A stretch of DNA of 64,000 nucleotides from Cokeromyces recurvatus (GCF_025118155.1 NW_026251388.1:682001-746000), one strand, 5' to 3'. Counted from the stretch's first letter, positions 1 through 12,903 are shown. The notes: generated by a model not told the origin, from the sequence alone. Translations and numbers: made by a program.

Positions 1-790
1 AATACATGACTAATGGGGGGAAAATGTGAATAAAGACCGAGGTCACTTTATCTAACGAATGAAATACAAGAGAATTTCTCCATGTGATAATCGCCCAAGC
101 AACGGGACCATTTGTTAAGCAATAAGAAGATAAGAATAAGATGGTTGAATGAGGATAGATCCATAAGAAGAGCATCGTCATCGTGTTTACAAAGTAACAT
201 ATATCAAATATAAAATAATGCCATCGCTTAGATCGATAAATAACATAACGTAAGACAAGTAAAATAATAAATTGTACACTATAATAAGAGGGTATTAAAC
301 TTGGATAACGAAGGGCAAGAGCGGGTGCAACACAGGCGTTACCGACACCGAACATGAATGCTATCTTGTCCCGTAACTGAACTGTTTTCGCATCACGATT
401 GATACGTTTATCTATCTTATGATATTGTCTTACAAGTAGTTCAAGGATACGTGCCTTTTGTAACTCTAATTTCTTAGTTTGTTGCTTAATACTATCTTTT
501 GTCTTGCTTGTCCATTCTGATGATTTTGTAATAAATTCTTTTTGTTTGTCTTCTATTTGATTTGTTACTTGATCTAAAGCTGCAGATAACATATCAATCA
601 TATCAAAATCATTCTCGGATATAAATTCTGAAGTACTCCATTCATCTAGCGAAAATATATCTTCTTCTGAAGTAGGATTTGTAGTAGTAGTAGTAGTAGT
701 AGTAGAAGAAGAAGAAGAAGAAGAAGTCTTTGCTACTTTTCTTGTATCTTTATCTTCTTTATTTGTTGTTGTTTCGTCGTTTATATTCAT
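1..790 (-). CDS. GPC1: Glycerophosphocholine acyltransferase 1 (Gpc1, DUF2838 family), 3' end cut by window
   Basis: Open reading frame read leftward from ATG at 790-788 with no stop before base 1, so the C-terminal part lies outside the window. In yeast, Gpc1 acylates glycerophosphocholine to lysophosphatidylcholine, the committed step in remodelling phosphatidylcholine, in internal membranes. What is seen: an acidic N-terminus with a run of seven Ser then seven Thr, a charged helical stretch, then hydrophobic segments containing family-typical strings (FMFGVGNAC, RYVIYRSKRWHYF, NGPVAWAIITWRNSLVFHS, then DKVTSVFIHIFPPLVMY at the window edge). No intron is needed in the visible 263 codons. 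Family identification rests on these motifs from memory of DUF2838 and was not searched. Confidence 0.82.
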   Translation of the reverse strand, partial: MNINDETTTNKEDKDTRKVAKTSSSSSSSTTTTTTTTNPTSEEDIFSLDEWSTSEFISENDFDMIDMLSAALDQVTNQIEDKQKEFITKSSEWTSKTKDSIKQQTKKLELQKARILELLVRQYHKIDKRINRDAKTVQLRDKIAFMFGVGNACVAPALALRYPSLIPSYYSVQFIILLVLRYVIYRSKRWHYFIFDICYFVNTMTMLFLWIYPHSTILFLSSYCLTNGPVAWAIITWRNSLVFHSLDKVTSVFIHIFPPLVMY

Positions 791-2056
791 AATGATGTTG
801 AGTTAAAGAAGAAGAAAAAAAAAAAAAAAAAGGGAAAAGAAAAAGAAAGCGGAAGAAATTTGTTACGTCTCATAATTGTCATTTTTTTTTTTTTTTAAAT
901 GAAATAATAGCAAAATGGAGTGGACGGGCTTTTAATTTTTTCTGCTTTATTTTAGGAAATCTGTTTTCGACTAAACTATTACTTGAAATTGTTTAAATCA
1001 TATTTATATAGCTACCAAGATGTGATGCCTAATTGAAGGTACATTTATTGAATGTTTAGTCATTGTATGTTAACTTATTAAACACAAGTCAATAGATGAA
1101 TCCTTAGGGTAAGATGATTAAAACAGAGATACGAACTATTTATACAATACAGTCATCTGATGACCTCCTGTAAAAAAAAAAAATAAAAAAATCACAATAG
1201 ATAGAATATAGTTAACGTCTATTTCCAAGAATTTTACTTGTATATGTTAAACTATCTTTTTTTTTTGTTTATCCCATCTTTAAGTTCAAAAAATAAAATA
1301 CGTCGATTATAGAACGAGGAGGAAAGATGATAGATACTTATACACAAATATGCATTATTTTATTAGGAATGAATATTAATAAGACTATTGATATAAATAT
1401 ATATAATCATATACATGAATGAATATGTATTTTAAAGGACATTATAGTATAGTGTTATATGCACTCTATTGCTCATTCTTTATTATTTACATATTATATA
1501 TCATATTTAAAATATTTTAAGTATGTATCATAATAATAATAATAATAATAATATACACATATCTTAAATTTGACTTTATACAACATTCCACGTGGCGTAT
1601 TATAGATGCTTCATAATTCTATAATTATACATATTAAGGGAAATAGATAAAATGTTAAAAGGGAGAAGGATTAAATAAGGATGGCGTCAATTATATACAT
1701 ATACATATATAACTCTTCAATATATGCATGTTAGACAAACTTTGTTACCAATTCTAATATTTTACTTTGTCTTATAATACGTACGCCGAAGGAGAAAAAG
1801 GTGTAAGGAGAGAAGGTTAAAAAAAGAAAGAAAAAAAGAAAAAAAAAACTAGTTTGTATCAAAATCAGTTGGAATTTGAGGGGAAAAATGTATACCTCAA
1901 TGTAATGTAAATACGTTTTGAGGGGGGGAAGGGGAAGGGGGGGGGGGGGAAAAGAAGTTACTGTTGGTAAATTAAAAATAGAAATACGTTTTATATAAAT
2001 CACAGTTTTTTATTTCTTTTCTTTTTCCTTCTCTTATCTTTTCTTTATATTATAAC
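791..2056. other. Intergenic region, no gene seen
   Basis: Upstream regions of two divergently transcribed genes (Gpc1 leftward, the polyQ gene rightward). AT-rich with A and T tracts, and a purine-rich stretch with G runs at 1921-1949. The 50 bases before the rightward ATG are C/T-rich, a common feature just ahead of starts in this window. No coding or RNA gene recognised. Confidence 0.6.
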
Positions 2057-2620
2057 ATGTCTTACTTACCCTTTGATAAACTAAAATTACCTTCTATACA
2101 TCATGCTATTACTAAAAAACAGTATAAACCAGTAAAGAAGATGATAACTATTGAAAATAATCAAATGCAATTCAAAATACCACAAAATCATCATCATTCT
2201 CGTACTACTTCTGTACCTTCTGTATTGCCTAGTCAGCAGCAACAACAACAACAGCAGCAGCAACAACAGCAACAACAGCAGCAACAGCAACAACAAACAA
2301 ATAAACTTTCTATGGATATTTTATTAGATGCCATTGATCTTGATCAACAAATGCGTCAATACTTTAAAACAGAGGTTATAAAATCCAAGAGTCGTAAAAT
2401 AGTAGACAATTATTATAATTCACGTCATTCGATGATGGTAGCCGTTAGACGTAGATCAAGATCGGCTCCTGGTGCTCCACCTTCTTATCATCATCAACGT
2501 GCTTTTAATTCTCGTTGGACTTCACCTATTTTCAATAAGACCGTTACGTCTGATATTCAAGCACAAAAGGTGGCTCAACTTATTGTACAAAAACATCTCG
2601 AAACTGTCAAAAAGAGATAA
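2057..2620 (+). CDS. Hypothetical protein with internal polyglutamine tract (187 aa)
   Basis: Single-exon frame of 187 codons. Not recognised. A basic N-terminal third is followed by about 22 consecutive Gln (2236-2295, mixed CAG/CAA), then a helical-looking segment (LSMDILLDAIDLDQQMRQYF), a basic Arg/Ser-rich middle (VAVRRRSRSAPG) and a C-terminal amphipathic stretch (AQKVAQLIVQKHL). No signal peptide or membrane segment. The C/T-rich leader directly before the ATG resembles that of confirmed genes here, and the frame after the Gln tract stays open with balanced composition, supporting a real gene. The mixed CAG/CAA codons argue that the tract is selected at protein level rather than being a pure triplet expansion. 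Function unknown. Confidence 0.6.
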   Translation: MSYLPFDKLKLPSIHHAITKKQYKPVKKMITIENNQMQFKIPQNHHHSRTTSVPSVLPSQQQQQQQQQQQQQQQQQQQQQTNKLSMDILLDAIDLDQQMRQYFKTEVIKSKSRKIVDNYYNSRHSMMVAVRRRSRSAPGAPPSYHHQRAFNSRWTSPIFNKTVTSDIQAQKVAQLIVQKHLETVKKR

Positions 2621-3012
2621 AATAGAACATGTTGTAAAAAGGAAAGAAGTTGTGCGGAGGGAGGAAATCATATTTATGTATTATTGCTATTATTCATCTT
2701 TAACTACTATCATGATTTTTTATGATGTAAATATATACAAGTAGTTTATATAAACAGTTATTATTGTATAGCAGTCAATCTCTATTATATATAGTTACAC
2801 TCTTTTCATTATTATGCAATAAATGTATACATTAAACATCATGATGCAGTAGTCTTCCTATTTAAGAAAATTATACTTTTTTTTTTTTTTTTTTTTTTTT
2901 CATTCGCTTACCCTTTATCTTTATGCAAAACCTATAATATAATATAATATAATATAATATAATATAATATAATATAATATATTTTATTTTATTTTATTTG
3001 TTTAGAAAAAAA
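2621..3012. repeat. Intergenic spacer with poly-T tract and ATAAT microsatellite
   Basis: Convergent spacer between the polyQ gene and the SH3/RA gene. It holds a run of 24 T at 2877-2900 and about ten copies of a 5-bp ATAAT unit at 2933-2981. No gene seen. Confidence 0.8.
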
Positions 3013-5656
3013 TTAATGATAAATTTGAACGGTTTCATTCATAATACGATCCAACTCCTACAAAAAAAAAACGTCTAATTTAGAATTTGATACATTCATT
3101 AGATTATTATTATTATTATTACAAACCTTTTCTAATTGTTCTAACCGAGTTTGACTATCCTTGAAAATTTCATAAATTTCATTTCTATGAGAAATTCGCT
3201 TATTTTGTTGTTGAATTGTTGCTGCTCCACGAACGATAATCATTAAATCATTCATACCAAAATCTTGACAAAATAATAAAGAATCTGTAGATTCAGGTCG
3301 TATTTGTGGTTGCTTTCCAAAAGTAGATGGGGTATCAATAGCTCTTGTATCATTATTATAGGAGATAATAGGTTGTTTCATACTATCAAACATAGCCTCT
3401 TCTGGACTACTACTTACATCATGAAGATCATTCACGATCACTTGTGGCTGATATTGAGGCATAGAAGGTAACTGAGGTTTGTCTTGAACTGTTGTTTCTT
3501 GTCGAGGTATAGGTGTATCTTGACGTGTTAAATGATGAGGTCTCTGTGCTATAAAAATGGTTGGTGTTAAGGACTTTACACATACATACATGTATGTATA
3601 TATACAGAAATAATAATAATAATAATAATAAAAACCTACGCGGTAACTGTGATTGTGGCTCTTTTTCTTCTACTTCTTCTTCTTCTTTTTCGGGTTCGAG
3701 TTGTACTGATCTTGTTTCAATTGGCTTTAAAATAAAGTAAATTTCATCTTTTTCAGGACTTGTAATGTTCACAGTAATTGAAGTTCGATCAGGATTACTA
3801 CTACGACGATATTGAATAGGAGGTACATCATCACGAAAGACATCCAATATTTTATCATTCAAATTTAACATAATCTCTTCTCCATCTTTTGTATTCATTG
3901 CAAGTCCATATTCAATAATCGTATCATTACCGTCTAAACGAAGTGATTTAATATCATCATTTGCTGCTGTTACAACTCCATTTAAGATATGAAATTTTTC
4001 GAGTAATAACTCAATCACATTCTTAACTAACATACGAGATGGAACCTTAACAAGTTTATCCACTCTCTTTTCATCTTCTGCTTTAATAGAGGACACTTTA
4101 ATTTGAATTTCACCATCATCTACACGCTTTGTCTTGGAAAATAAAAAGAATTGAACTTGTTCTTCTTCATGAGCTGTATCCGATGAAGGCCCACCTATGT
4201 AAGTTTGACTCTCATGACCCATTAATTGAGAGATACGTTTTGCCTTTCTAAGTGAAGGCATAGGTGTATTTAAATGAGTAGTCAGTGAATGAAAGATCTC
4301 TAAGGGTTTATCTGACGGTATTAAAGTAAATTCATCTCCACCTAATGTTTTGACAATGATATAATAATCATGATATGCATTTTCTTCTAACATCGCCTCA
4401 TTCTCATCTTCTTGAATCACTTGATGAATCAATTCTAAGGCGGTAGTCGAAGCATAAACTTGAACTAGCTTATAAGCTACATGATTACCTACATAGATCT
4501 TTAATAGTTGAGGTTCTTGTTGTGCATTCATGAGATTATCACGATCCAAAGTCATCTTCCCTGTTGTTGATTGAGGACTAATGGAAGCAACTTCCGTCGT
4601 CATTGAATTAGAACCATTTGAAGCCCTTTTTTCATGACTCTCCTTTTTATGACTTGTACGAGAAAAGAATTTACGAAGACCTAGAGATGATTTTTTTTTA
4701 GTGGGTTCATCAGATGAACCAAGTAATGTATCAAGTTTAGCTGCTTTTTTCAATTTAGATTGAATACTACTACTACTACTATTATCAGAATCTTCATCAT
4801 TATCACGTGCGATAGAAGGCGTAAGTGAGATTTTAATCGTCTCTTCTTCTACTAAATCAAAAGATGTAATACGAACATCACTATCACTGTCACTATTGTT
4901 ATCATTATCATTTATATTCTGATAATAATCAATAGGATCCTGTTGTTCATCATTTATATATTGGTTTAGAGACATCTCCTTAGTATAAGATAAATGTGAT
5001 TGATCATAATAATGATAAGGATCATCACTATCTTCTTCTTCTTCGTCTTCTTCAGAATCATCTGAAAGCATTCGTTCATCCCATTCTTCAAATTCAGCTT
5101 TAAATTCTTCATCTTCTTCATCACTTGAACCATATATAATTTGTGATTGAAATTGAACTTCCTTTGCAAGCGTGACCTTTTTCTTTTTCTTTATTTTATT
5201 TGAAGGAGGTGTTGGGAAAGCATCTTGAATGTCCCCTCTCGTAAGTTCAATATTACGATGGGAGTTTAAACGAGCTAATCTTTCATAAGGTGTTTCAATA
5301 TTTTCAGCAGGGATATAACCAATCTCTGACGTCTTTAAGATTTTAATCAACCACCAATATGAATTGGTATCGTCTAATAACGTTAATGCATCACCACGTA
5401 CAACTGATGCCTGTCCTTCCACAGTAGCTGTAAACGTGTGTAAGGCATATACCATATCAAAATCAATATTTGGATCTGGAATACTTAATTCAGATCCAGA
5501 ATCATCTTGTTCGAATTCATCTTCATTTTCGTCAAGATCTTCATCATATTCTTCATAAACATCTTCTTCATCATTTGAATAAAATGGTTGGTGTTGAATG
5601 TGGCCTATATTATCATTATAATCTGTAACATGTCTATCATCTATACTTGATATCAT
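3013..5656 (-). CDS. SH3 and Ras-association-like domain protein, polarity/scaffold type (827 aa)
   Basis: Three exons: 5656-3640, 3548-3127 and 3057-3013. Both introns are GT-AG and the frame is continuous through them. The last exon supplies ELDRIMNETVQIYH and stop, extending a coiled C-terminus. An acidic N-terminus is followed by an SH3 domain at about residues 68-122 (VYALHTF, NSYWWLIK, IGYIPAENIE) and by ETPYERLARLNSHRN just after it. Long acidic and Ser-rich linkers follow. A beta-rich region at about 380-475 resembles an RA/ubiquitin-like fold (LLKIYVGNHVAYKLVQVYA). SH3 proteins with this post-SH3 motif occur across fungi, and I associate them with the Bud14/Tea4 polarity group, but I cannot confirm orthology. 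Domain call is secure; the specific name is not. Confidence 0.75.
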
Positions 5657-7045
5657 TATAAAAAAAAAAGAATGGAATGGGTAATAAAAAAAAAAAATAA
5701 AAATAAAAAAAAATAAAATAAAAGGAAAGTTATTTATTTGTTTAAAGGAGTGTTATAGAATAGTGGTAAAGAGAGGAAAAAAAAAATACACAAACACATT
5801 CACATACACACACACACATACATAAAAGTGTGCGGAGAAAAAAAAGATTTATTTAATGAATATACTAAAAAGAAACTTCAATTAAACTATAATTTTTTAT
5901 TTTTTTTTTATTTGAAGAAAATTACATACATATTAAGATGACCCCTCCCCCTTCAATGAACAACTACTATAAAATGGCTTTTAAATACATTAAGTTTACC
6001 TGAGTTAGATTGATGAAGTGAATATGTTATGAAGAACCTCTTTGGAAGCAAGAGTAAGCGTGTTCTTCACAGTAAAGAATTATATAAATGATGAGGGCAA
6101 GTGGATTAGAGTGTTATTTAATAGTTTTGAGACCAATAAAAATATTTAAAGTTAGAATAAAAATAGACAAAGCAAGGAAAAAAGCAAATATAGAAACAAA
6201 GTACAGATACATTGTCATGATAATTATTTATATAGAGTATTTGCTTAAAAAAAAAAAAGAAAAAAAAAAAAAAAAAAAAAAAGACATAAATATCTAAATC
6301 AGAAAACAAAGAATTTCACTCCTTTTTCGTGTAGTAGAATTGATAATTAAAATGCGCATTTAAATTCGAATTAAATAATAATACTAAATCCCCATATCAT
6401 ATGCTATGCTAGTATCAATTACATGCACGTGATACAAATATAGATAGTTAAGTTAAATACTAATAATGCATGTACTTTATATTTACTCAACCTTAATGAG
6501 TAATACGATAGCAATAGCAATGAAGATAACAAACAGATATGTACATAACAATTGTGTCAGTAACACAACTACTATGAAACATTAGGACAGAGATCCTCAT
6601 GTCATGATCTGATATCAAATAATAGTTCGACAATCATCAAAATAAGGTACACAATTACCCTTTATTTAACTCCAGATTTAAGGTACCTAGGTGGTGGACG
6701 AATAAGATACTTCTGTACTAAATTGACTAAGGACGTTGTAACTAAAATACTTCCCGAGTCTACTTTTCTGATCTCAAAAAATTCTTATATAAAATACACG
6801 CAACTTCCATTCTTTAATCTTGCTCACTTTATTAGTAGTCTTTCTATAATTCTCTTTCACTTTACATTCATCATTATTCTGATAGACATATCATGCCTTA
6901 TTTTAATTCTTTAGTTTTATTTTTTTTTCTTTAATAAAAAAAAAACTCTCCAGTCTACTCATCCATTCTTCGTACCTTCATCTATCACCTCTCTCCCCTT
7001 CCCTCTTTTATTATTATTATTATTATTATCTTGTATTTTTCTACA
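5657..7045. other. Intergenic region, no gene seen
   Basis: AT-rich spacer upstream of the leftward SH3/RA gene. Short open frames here are broken low-complexity Lys or Phe runs around the A tract at 6248-6282. From about 6945 the + strand turns C/T-rich before the small frame at 7046. No domain or RNA signature recognised. Confidence 0.55.
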
Positions 7046-7186
7046 ATGTCGCGTTCAATAAGCTATATAGAAGCTGAAAGGTTGATTCAGGCAAAGCGTT
7101 CCATTCAAGAAAGAAATAATAACCCTAAAGTACAACTAGGAGAAGAAACAGGTTTCCATAAACAAACAATGAAAGTGTATTTATAA
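7046..7186 (+). CDS. Possible small protein, 46 aa
   Basis: ATG at 7046, stop at 7184-7186. The peptide begins MSRSISYIEAERLIQAKRSI and is basic and helical in character, with no membrane segment. The frame is short, so chance is possible. Support comes from the strongly C/T-rich leader (about 6955-7005), an ATT run and ACA directly before the ATG, the same layout seen before other starts here, and from non-repetitive composition. A further intron cannot be excluded. No family recognised. Confidence 0.35.
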   Translation: MSRSISYIEAERLIQAKRSIQERNNNPKVQLGEETGFHKQTMKVYL

Positions 7187-7582
7187 CAGATATAGAACAA
7201 AAAGAAAAACCCAAGTAATTATAAGCAGATAGTAGCTGTTACTATATGTGGAATAAATATAACAATTATTAGGCTGGTGACTACTTTATATATATACATA
7301 TACAAGTATATCGTTCGTAGTAATTTCATAGTTTCATATAGATACATACTTATTAGAAACTTAATTGAGGAGAGGGGGGGGATATCAGAAAAAAAATTGA
7401 GTTTACTATCACATTACTAGATCATGTATTGCTTCAAACTACTAAACAAATATAATTGACTAAAGATATGTTCCATAATACAGGCATCAAACTTGATAAC
7501 AAGGTCTTTAAGTCTTACTCAAATTGGAATAGTTCTACTACTATTAACAGGATCCATCTTATCTTTTATTCAAGGATTTCTC

Positions 7583-7634
<52 letters not shown>

Positions 7635-7668
7635 ATATAAGCTGTTATATTTATTATATAATAACTAT
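7187..7668. repeat. Spacer with TA microsatellite
   Basis: Convergent spacer between the 46-aa frame and the CBS gene. A TA dinucleotide run covers about 7585-7627. Short Tyr/Ile frames over it are repeat artefacts. Confidence 0.75.
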
Positions 7669-8702
7669 TTATATAATGGTTGCTAGAGTGCTTAAAATAT
7701 CAGTTAAACTAATAACACCTTTCAGCTTAAAACTAGCATAATCCACCCACCAAAGTCTGTATGTTTTTCTCAAGACAAAGGCAGACATAACTTGAGAAAG
7801 TGTAAACTGATCATGACAGGTTAAAGGAGGATAAAGGTCACCGTGGCTTGCCTTTAAGAACATCACAACTGGTTTCATAAGAGTATCCCATCTATTTCGA
7901 TTTAAACCCCGTAAATCCTGTGCACTAATTTCTCCAATCAAATCACCATTATCATCAAGAATAGGCAAGGCACTGATACGATCATCAGCTGCTAATTTTA
8001 AAAATCCTTCTGCTGCAGTCGAACGATAATTTAATGTTGATTTGATACCTGATGACTTGATATTTGAAACAGGAAGATCTAAAATATCCGATCCTAACTG
8101 ATGATTATAAGCTTGGAAGAATCGAATCAAGTCCATTTGTGAAAGTAAAACAAGTTCTCCATTCGATTGTTGTTGAATTAAAACTCGATGTGTTTTTTCG
8201 AAACTAAAGCAATCAAGTAATTGGCGTAAACTGTCAGCTGAGTTAAGAATAGTTAATGGCTCTGTGACTCCAATAGCGTCCTTTAAGGGCATTAAAAGAG
8301 CACAACTATTGGTTTGTAAAGTTTCCATTGAAATCTAAACGATATTATGAATTTGTTTGTTTGTTTGTTTATTTGGGGGAAAAAAAAAGTAAAGAAACTT
8401 ACCTTTGTACTTAATAATTTTAATAAATCTAAAGCACTTACAATAGCAATATATTTCTTATCTTTCGTTTTTTCATCAAGATAATATATAGGGACTGATA
8501 AAATATCTTCAGCTAAAAGTAAATCAAAGGCTTCTTCTATAGTAGAAGTATGAGGAAGATCCAGCAAATCACGACAAGTAGGTTTAACCTTATTTAAAAC
8601 GTCGTTTATAGTTTTTGATTGAATAAATGATTGTAAAAGGGTATCTTGATTCTTATCGTTTGTATTTATACTATGTTCATTATTGGATAGAATAGATGTC
8701 AT
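7669..8702 (-). CDS. Four-CBS-motif protein, AMPK-gamma/Snf4-like (321 aa)
   Basis: Two exons: 8702-8403 and 8334-7669. The phase-0 GT-AG intron joins LLKLLSTK to ISMETLQ. Four CBS motifs form two Bateman modules: one in the N-terminal 100 residues (TIEEAFDLLLAEDILSVPI, IAIVSALDLLKLL), a second around the HRVLIQQ and LVLLSQMDLIRFF strings, a third around AAEGFLKLAADDRISALPI, and a fourth ending YRLWWVD and GVISLTDILSTLA. This order and length (yeast Snf4 is about 320 aa) suit an adenine-nucleotide-sensing gamma-type subunit of SNF1/AMPK. Plant CBSX-like or Sds23-like proteins are alternatives, so the precise partner is inferred. No signal peptide or membrane segment. Confidence 0.72.
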
Positions 8703-9262
8703 GTTGAAGACTTGATTTTAATTACTTGTTTTGTTGAAAATATTTATATATACAAAGTAAATAAAAAGGAACTTTTTTTCTTTCTTTTTTTCTCTTTTAT
8801 GGATGAGAATATTAAAAAAAAAAAAAAATAAAGTGACGTTTTCTATTGTTCTATCCAATAAAAACTTTATTTGATCACGTCAAAATTTTACATGTCTTTA
8901 AAGAATGTATTTATTTATGCTTCATATAAACAATTACTGCCTTAGAATGCGTATAACTGTATATGCTCACACACACTCACAAGGGGATGAGGAGGAACAA
9001 TATTAGGCAATTTACATGAGGCATATGTTTTTTTTTTTTTTTTTTTTTTTTTTTTTGGGAAGAAAAAAAAAACAATAAACATAGACTATTCCTTTTTTTT
9101 TTTCTTTTGAAACATAAAATTACTATATTAAGGATAATGATACACTAGTAGTAATAAAAGGTACAAAATAGGTTTGTATAAATTTATTATATTACAAATA
9201 AAGAAAGAAAGAAAGAAGGAAAAAAAAGGAAAAGAGAAATAATAGGTGCAATAAATTATATA
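8703..9262. other. Intergenic spacer with poly-T tract
   Basis: Upstream of the CBS gene and downstream of the chitin synthase, both on the - strand. A poly-T run lies at about 9029-9056 and an A/T-rich stretch at 8815-8830. No gene seen. Confidence 0.6.
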
Positions 9263-9296
9263 TTATTGTTTAAAGTATGCTGGATAAGTTGTTGAT

Positions 9297-9357
<61 letters not shown>

Positions 9358-12300
9358 TAATAGATCCATCAAATGCCGAGAAACTGTTTTGAGGTGTCTT
9401 TAATGGGAACTTTCGACTTTGTCTATGTCCTGTACGTTCTGCTTCCCAGTCTTCCCATTTCTTCATAACAAGACGTTTAGAATCAAATTTACCATCTGCA
9501 CTTCCATGTGCATCTCCCTTCTTTTCTCCCACTACGACACGAGTAGCACCCCATGAGAAATCATCAAAGTGCCAGTAAGAATAAATAGGTAGAACCATAT
9601 TCCAAATAGGCAAAGAAATAAGATAAACTATATAAATAGATATATATATATTTGGAGAAAAATAAAAAAAAATGTAAGTAAATTCCTTGTACATACGTAC
9701 ATATATATATATATATCTTCTTACCAATCATCCATAAAATATAAATGTATTTTAATGTCGTAATAGCAATCAAGAATGCAGGTAGAGTTAAAATAGCAAT
9801 TAATAAACCTAATGATTGCCATTGAGGATGAGGTGAAATAGCTGTTTCAATAATTAAATAAAGTGTCATCACGATAGCAGCAGGTAACACAAAGGCACTG
9901 ATCAAATCAATAAAGACAGAGAATTGCATAGATAAGAAGGAGATACCACAAAGATCAGAGACGAGTACTAATTCCATTAAATTATGTACAGTTGAATTAA
10001 TCCAACGACGACGTTGTGAGAGTAAGACACTAAATTCATCAGGGACAATCGTTCTACATCGTGCCTGTGGGACAAACATCATTTGTCGTTTAGGGAAGGT
10101 ACGTAACATCAAGGTAGACAAGAAACGATCTTCACCGAGTAATAACAAATTCTTTTCATGTAATGTCGTAACTACATTTTGATTGTATTCAAGAATGATA
10201 TCTGGATTAGCCAAGATCGGGACCCAGGCGCCATTCTTTGGAGCCTTGATACGGAACATACTGAAGCAACCAGGTAAACAAGTGACCATACCAAAGAGAG
10301 ATTCAAATGCCTTGGCATAATGATGCGAGATATAATATTCAAATACTTGAATAGCCGAGACCCAAGAGGCTCGTTTATTAGCAATACGTGTTTCACCGCA
10401 GAGACCCATGATGGTGATATCATTGGCCATGGCTGCTACCATATAAGTTAACGCATCAGGTAAAACTTGTGTATCCGCATCGACCATCAGGACTAACTCA
10501 AACTTGTCGGGTGTTACGCCCTTCATTAACCACGTCATCTTCCAAAAGATCTCGTAATCCAATTCACAAAGACGATCGTTAAATAAGACGCGCTGGAAGA
10601 ATGTCATGAGAATCACCTGTGAGTCTCGTTTACCTCGATTACCTGGCTTGGGTCCGTTTTGTTCCTCTTCTGTACCACACTTGACAATCGTGATACAAGG
10701 TGTGCCATTATAATGTCCTGCATACACTTTAGCCATATTCAATTGCTTTTCACCATCCGCGACAGCGAGATAAGAACAGGGCTTAGGATTCGCCATGGCA
10801 GGTGTTAGATCCATCATGTTCACGACAATATCAGGTGTCGACATCGTCTCACCAGCACCTGTAATTAACCCATCAGCAATCACGAAAAAGATTTTATGTT
10901 TGTTGGAGTAGGTTGTATTCGAGAGACTATCCATGGTCGTTCGAAGACCTTGTTCACCTTCAGAGTAACAGGTAACAAGCATAATCGTATAAAGCTCAGT
11001 CTCGACAATATCAGTGCGTTGTCCATTTAATCGCTGGTTAGAACTTTGAATACTCGAGGGGGATTGTTGTCCATTTGGATCTGAACCAAATGAATGAACA
11101 GAACCGTTGGCTACGGGATAGTTATTGTATGGACCTGGGATATGGTTAGCTGGGTCATCATTACCTCCCTTAATAGAACGCCAAGCTAACCAGTTCGATC
11201 TTCCACCTGGCTTCACTAGTCCACGAGAGATAAACCATTGGAAGAGAACAGCAAATGAATAACGAACGACGATAATGATGATGATCACAGCAAACATGGT
11301 GGTCATGATGATATTATCCGCTACACAACTTGCAACCTCCTGTGAGGCCGTGCCGACAGCATATCTAGCTGTGATACAACTTCGTGCCAATTTACCTTGT
11401 TCAGTATACAGGAGAGCATAGGTAAGATCATTACCTCGAGAAGATCTTAAGGCCACGTCTACCTCTTGACCAAAGATAGGTTCATTCTTTTCGAAATAAG
11501 TTGTCAAATTAACAATCGTATTGACGAGAACACCCATGTTGGAAGTTTTCATTTCTTGAATATTCGTACGAATATCTTTCCAGTCATAACTGAGATAATT
11601 ACCATTATTACTATAAGCATGTAACCTTGATAAAGGAATGCAGGAACCATCTGCTTGTCTAATTACAGTGCCTAATTTTTTTTTTAAAAAAAAAAATAAA
11701 AAAATAAATAAAAACACAAAAAATGATTTATCAATTTGTAATATATAAAATGGAAATAGTATTACCATTGGGACTTGTAATAGAGCAACTAGGAAGAGTA
11801 GGATCTATATTACCCTTTTTGAAGGGAGCACACGCATCATGGATATCACCATTAAAGATGGAACTAATTTCCGTACCTTCGAAATCTTTTGTTAAATCAA
11901 GATTTAACGTCTTGAAAAAATTTTGCATTGTATCGAATTTATAAATTTGTCCAAAGACATATACATCGCTTCTCTGAATTGGAACAAGTACACCATTATG
12001 TTCCATTGAATAAGGATGATATGTTACATCCTTAGGACATAAGTTAATACGTAAACCATAAATAACATAAGCCAAAAGACAACATAAAAATGCTACTATA
12101 TAGCATAAAGTGACCTTAAAAATAAATATGCTCATTTTAGTTCTTTGTTTTTTTTTGTTCCTCTAATGAATATAATTTTTTGTTACCTTTTCTCTCCAAG
12201 CTTGTTGCATACTTTTATTGGATTTACCAAATAAGACACGAATAATATAATTAGGGAAACAACATGTACAAATAAAGGCAGTCCAAGCCCACCAACTATT

Positions 12301-12903
12301 CAGTACACTTGGTTCCTTTTCTTCTTTTTCTTTGATATCATTTGATGACGATTGGCTTCTAACAGGTTCAGCATTTGCTTGTTGTTGCCTTTGTTGAGCA
12401 AGCTGCATTTGTAAATTATTTGACATGGGTTGATTATAGGTATGACTATTTCTTTCAATGTTGCGACGATGATTCATATTTGAAAGATGACGTTGTGGCG
12501 CGGTCCCTTGGGGATTAATTAAACCGGGACGAGGACGTTGTCGTTCTGGTCTTGTTAGTGACTTGGATCTATTTATGCTTGCGCCACGTTGAAATAAATG
12601 GGGTGGAGGTGGTTGAAAATGACCACCACCACCACCTCCTCCGCTCATGGGTCTATTGGGTTGAGGCATTCTATGATGATATGGCTGTTGCATGTTATTA
12701 TACCCAGGAAAGTTCGGCGATGGTTGTTGTTGTTGTCTTTGATGATAAGAAGGGTATGGCCGAGCCTCAGTATGATAACGATGTCTATTCATATCCGGAG
12801 AAGAAGAAGATGACGATGAATAATTATACTGTAAATTTGGATTATAATTGTTCCTATAGTGACGATGGTCGCCATAGTTATTATTATTCGGCATATTTGA
12901 CAT
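9263..12903 (-). CDS. Class IV chitin synthase (Chs3-type), 1125 aa
   Basis: Four exons: 12903-12187, 12114-11766, 11671-9725 and 9627-9263. Splices rebuild conserved strings: [22 protein letters not shown] and [13 protein letters not shown]. It polymerises UDP-GlcNAc into chitin at the plasma membrane. Seen: a Pro/Gln/Asn-rich basic N-terminus with GGGGGGG, a first membrane segment ([20 protein letters not shown]), a second pair, then the glycosyltransferase-2 core with VDADTQV, the acceptor region [18 protein letters not shown] and the catalytic [13 protein letters not shown]. Terminal membrane helices follow, then [16 protein letters not shown], typical of class IV. Oddity: the C-terminus ends in a run of about 18 Gln before [10 protein letters not shown]. 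Exon 3 is less AT-rich than its surroundings, consistent with strong coding constraint. Confidence 0.93.

Noticed and set aside
2087..2296. Minus-strand polyleucine frame
   Set aside because: Antisense of the CAG/CAA tract in the polyQ gene.
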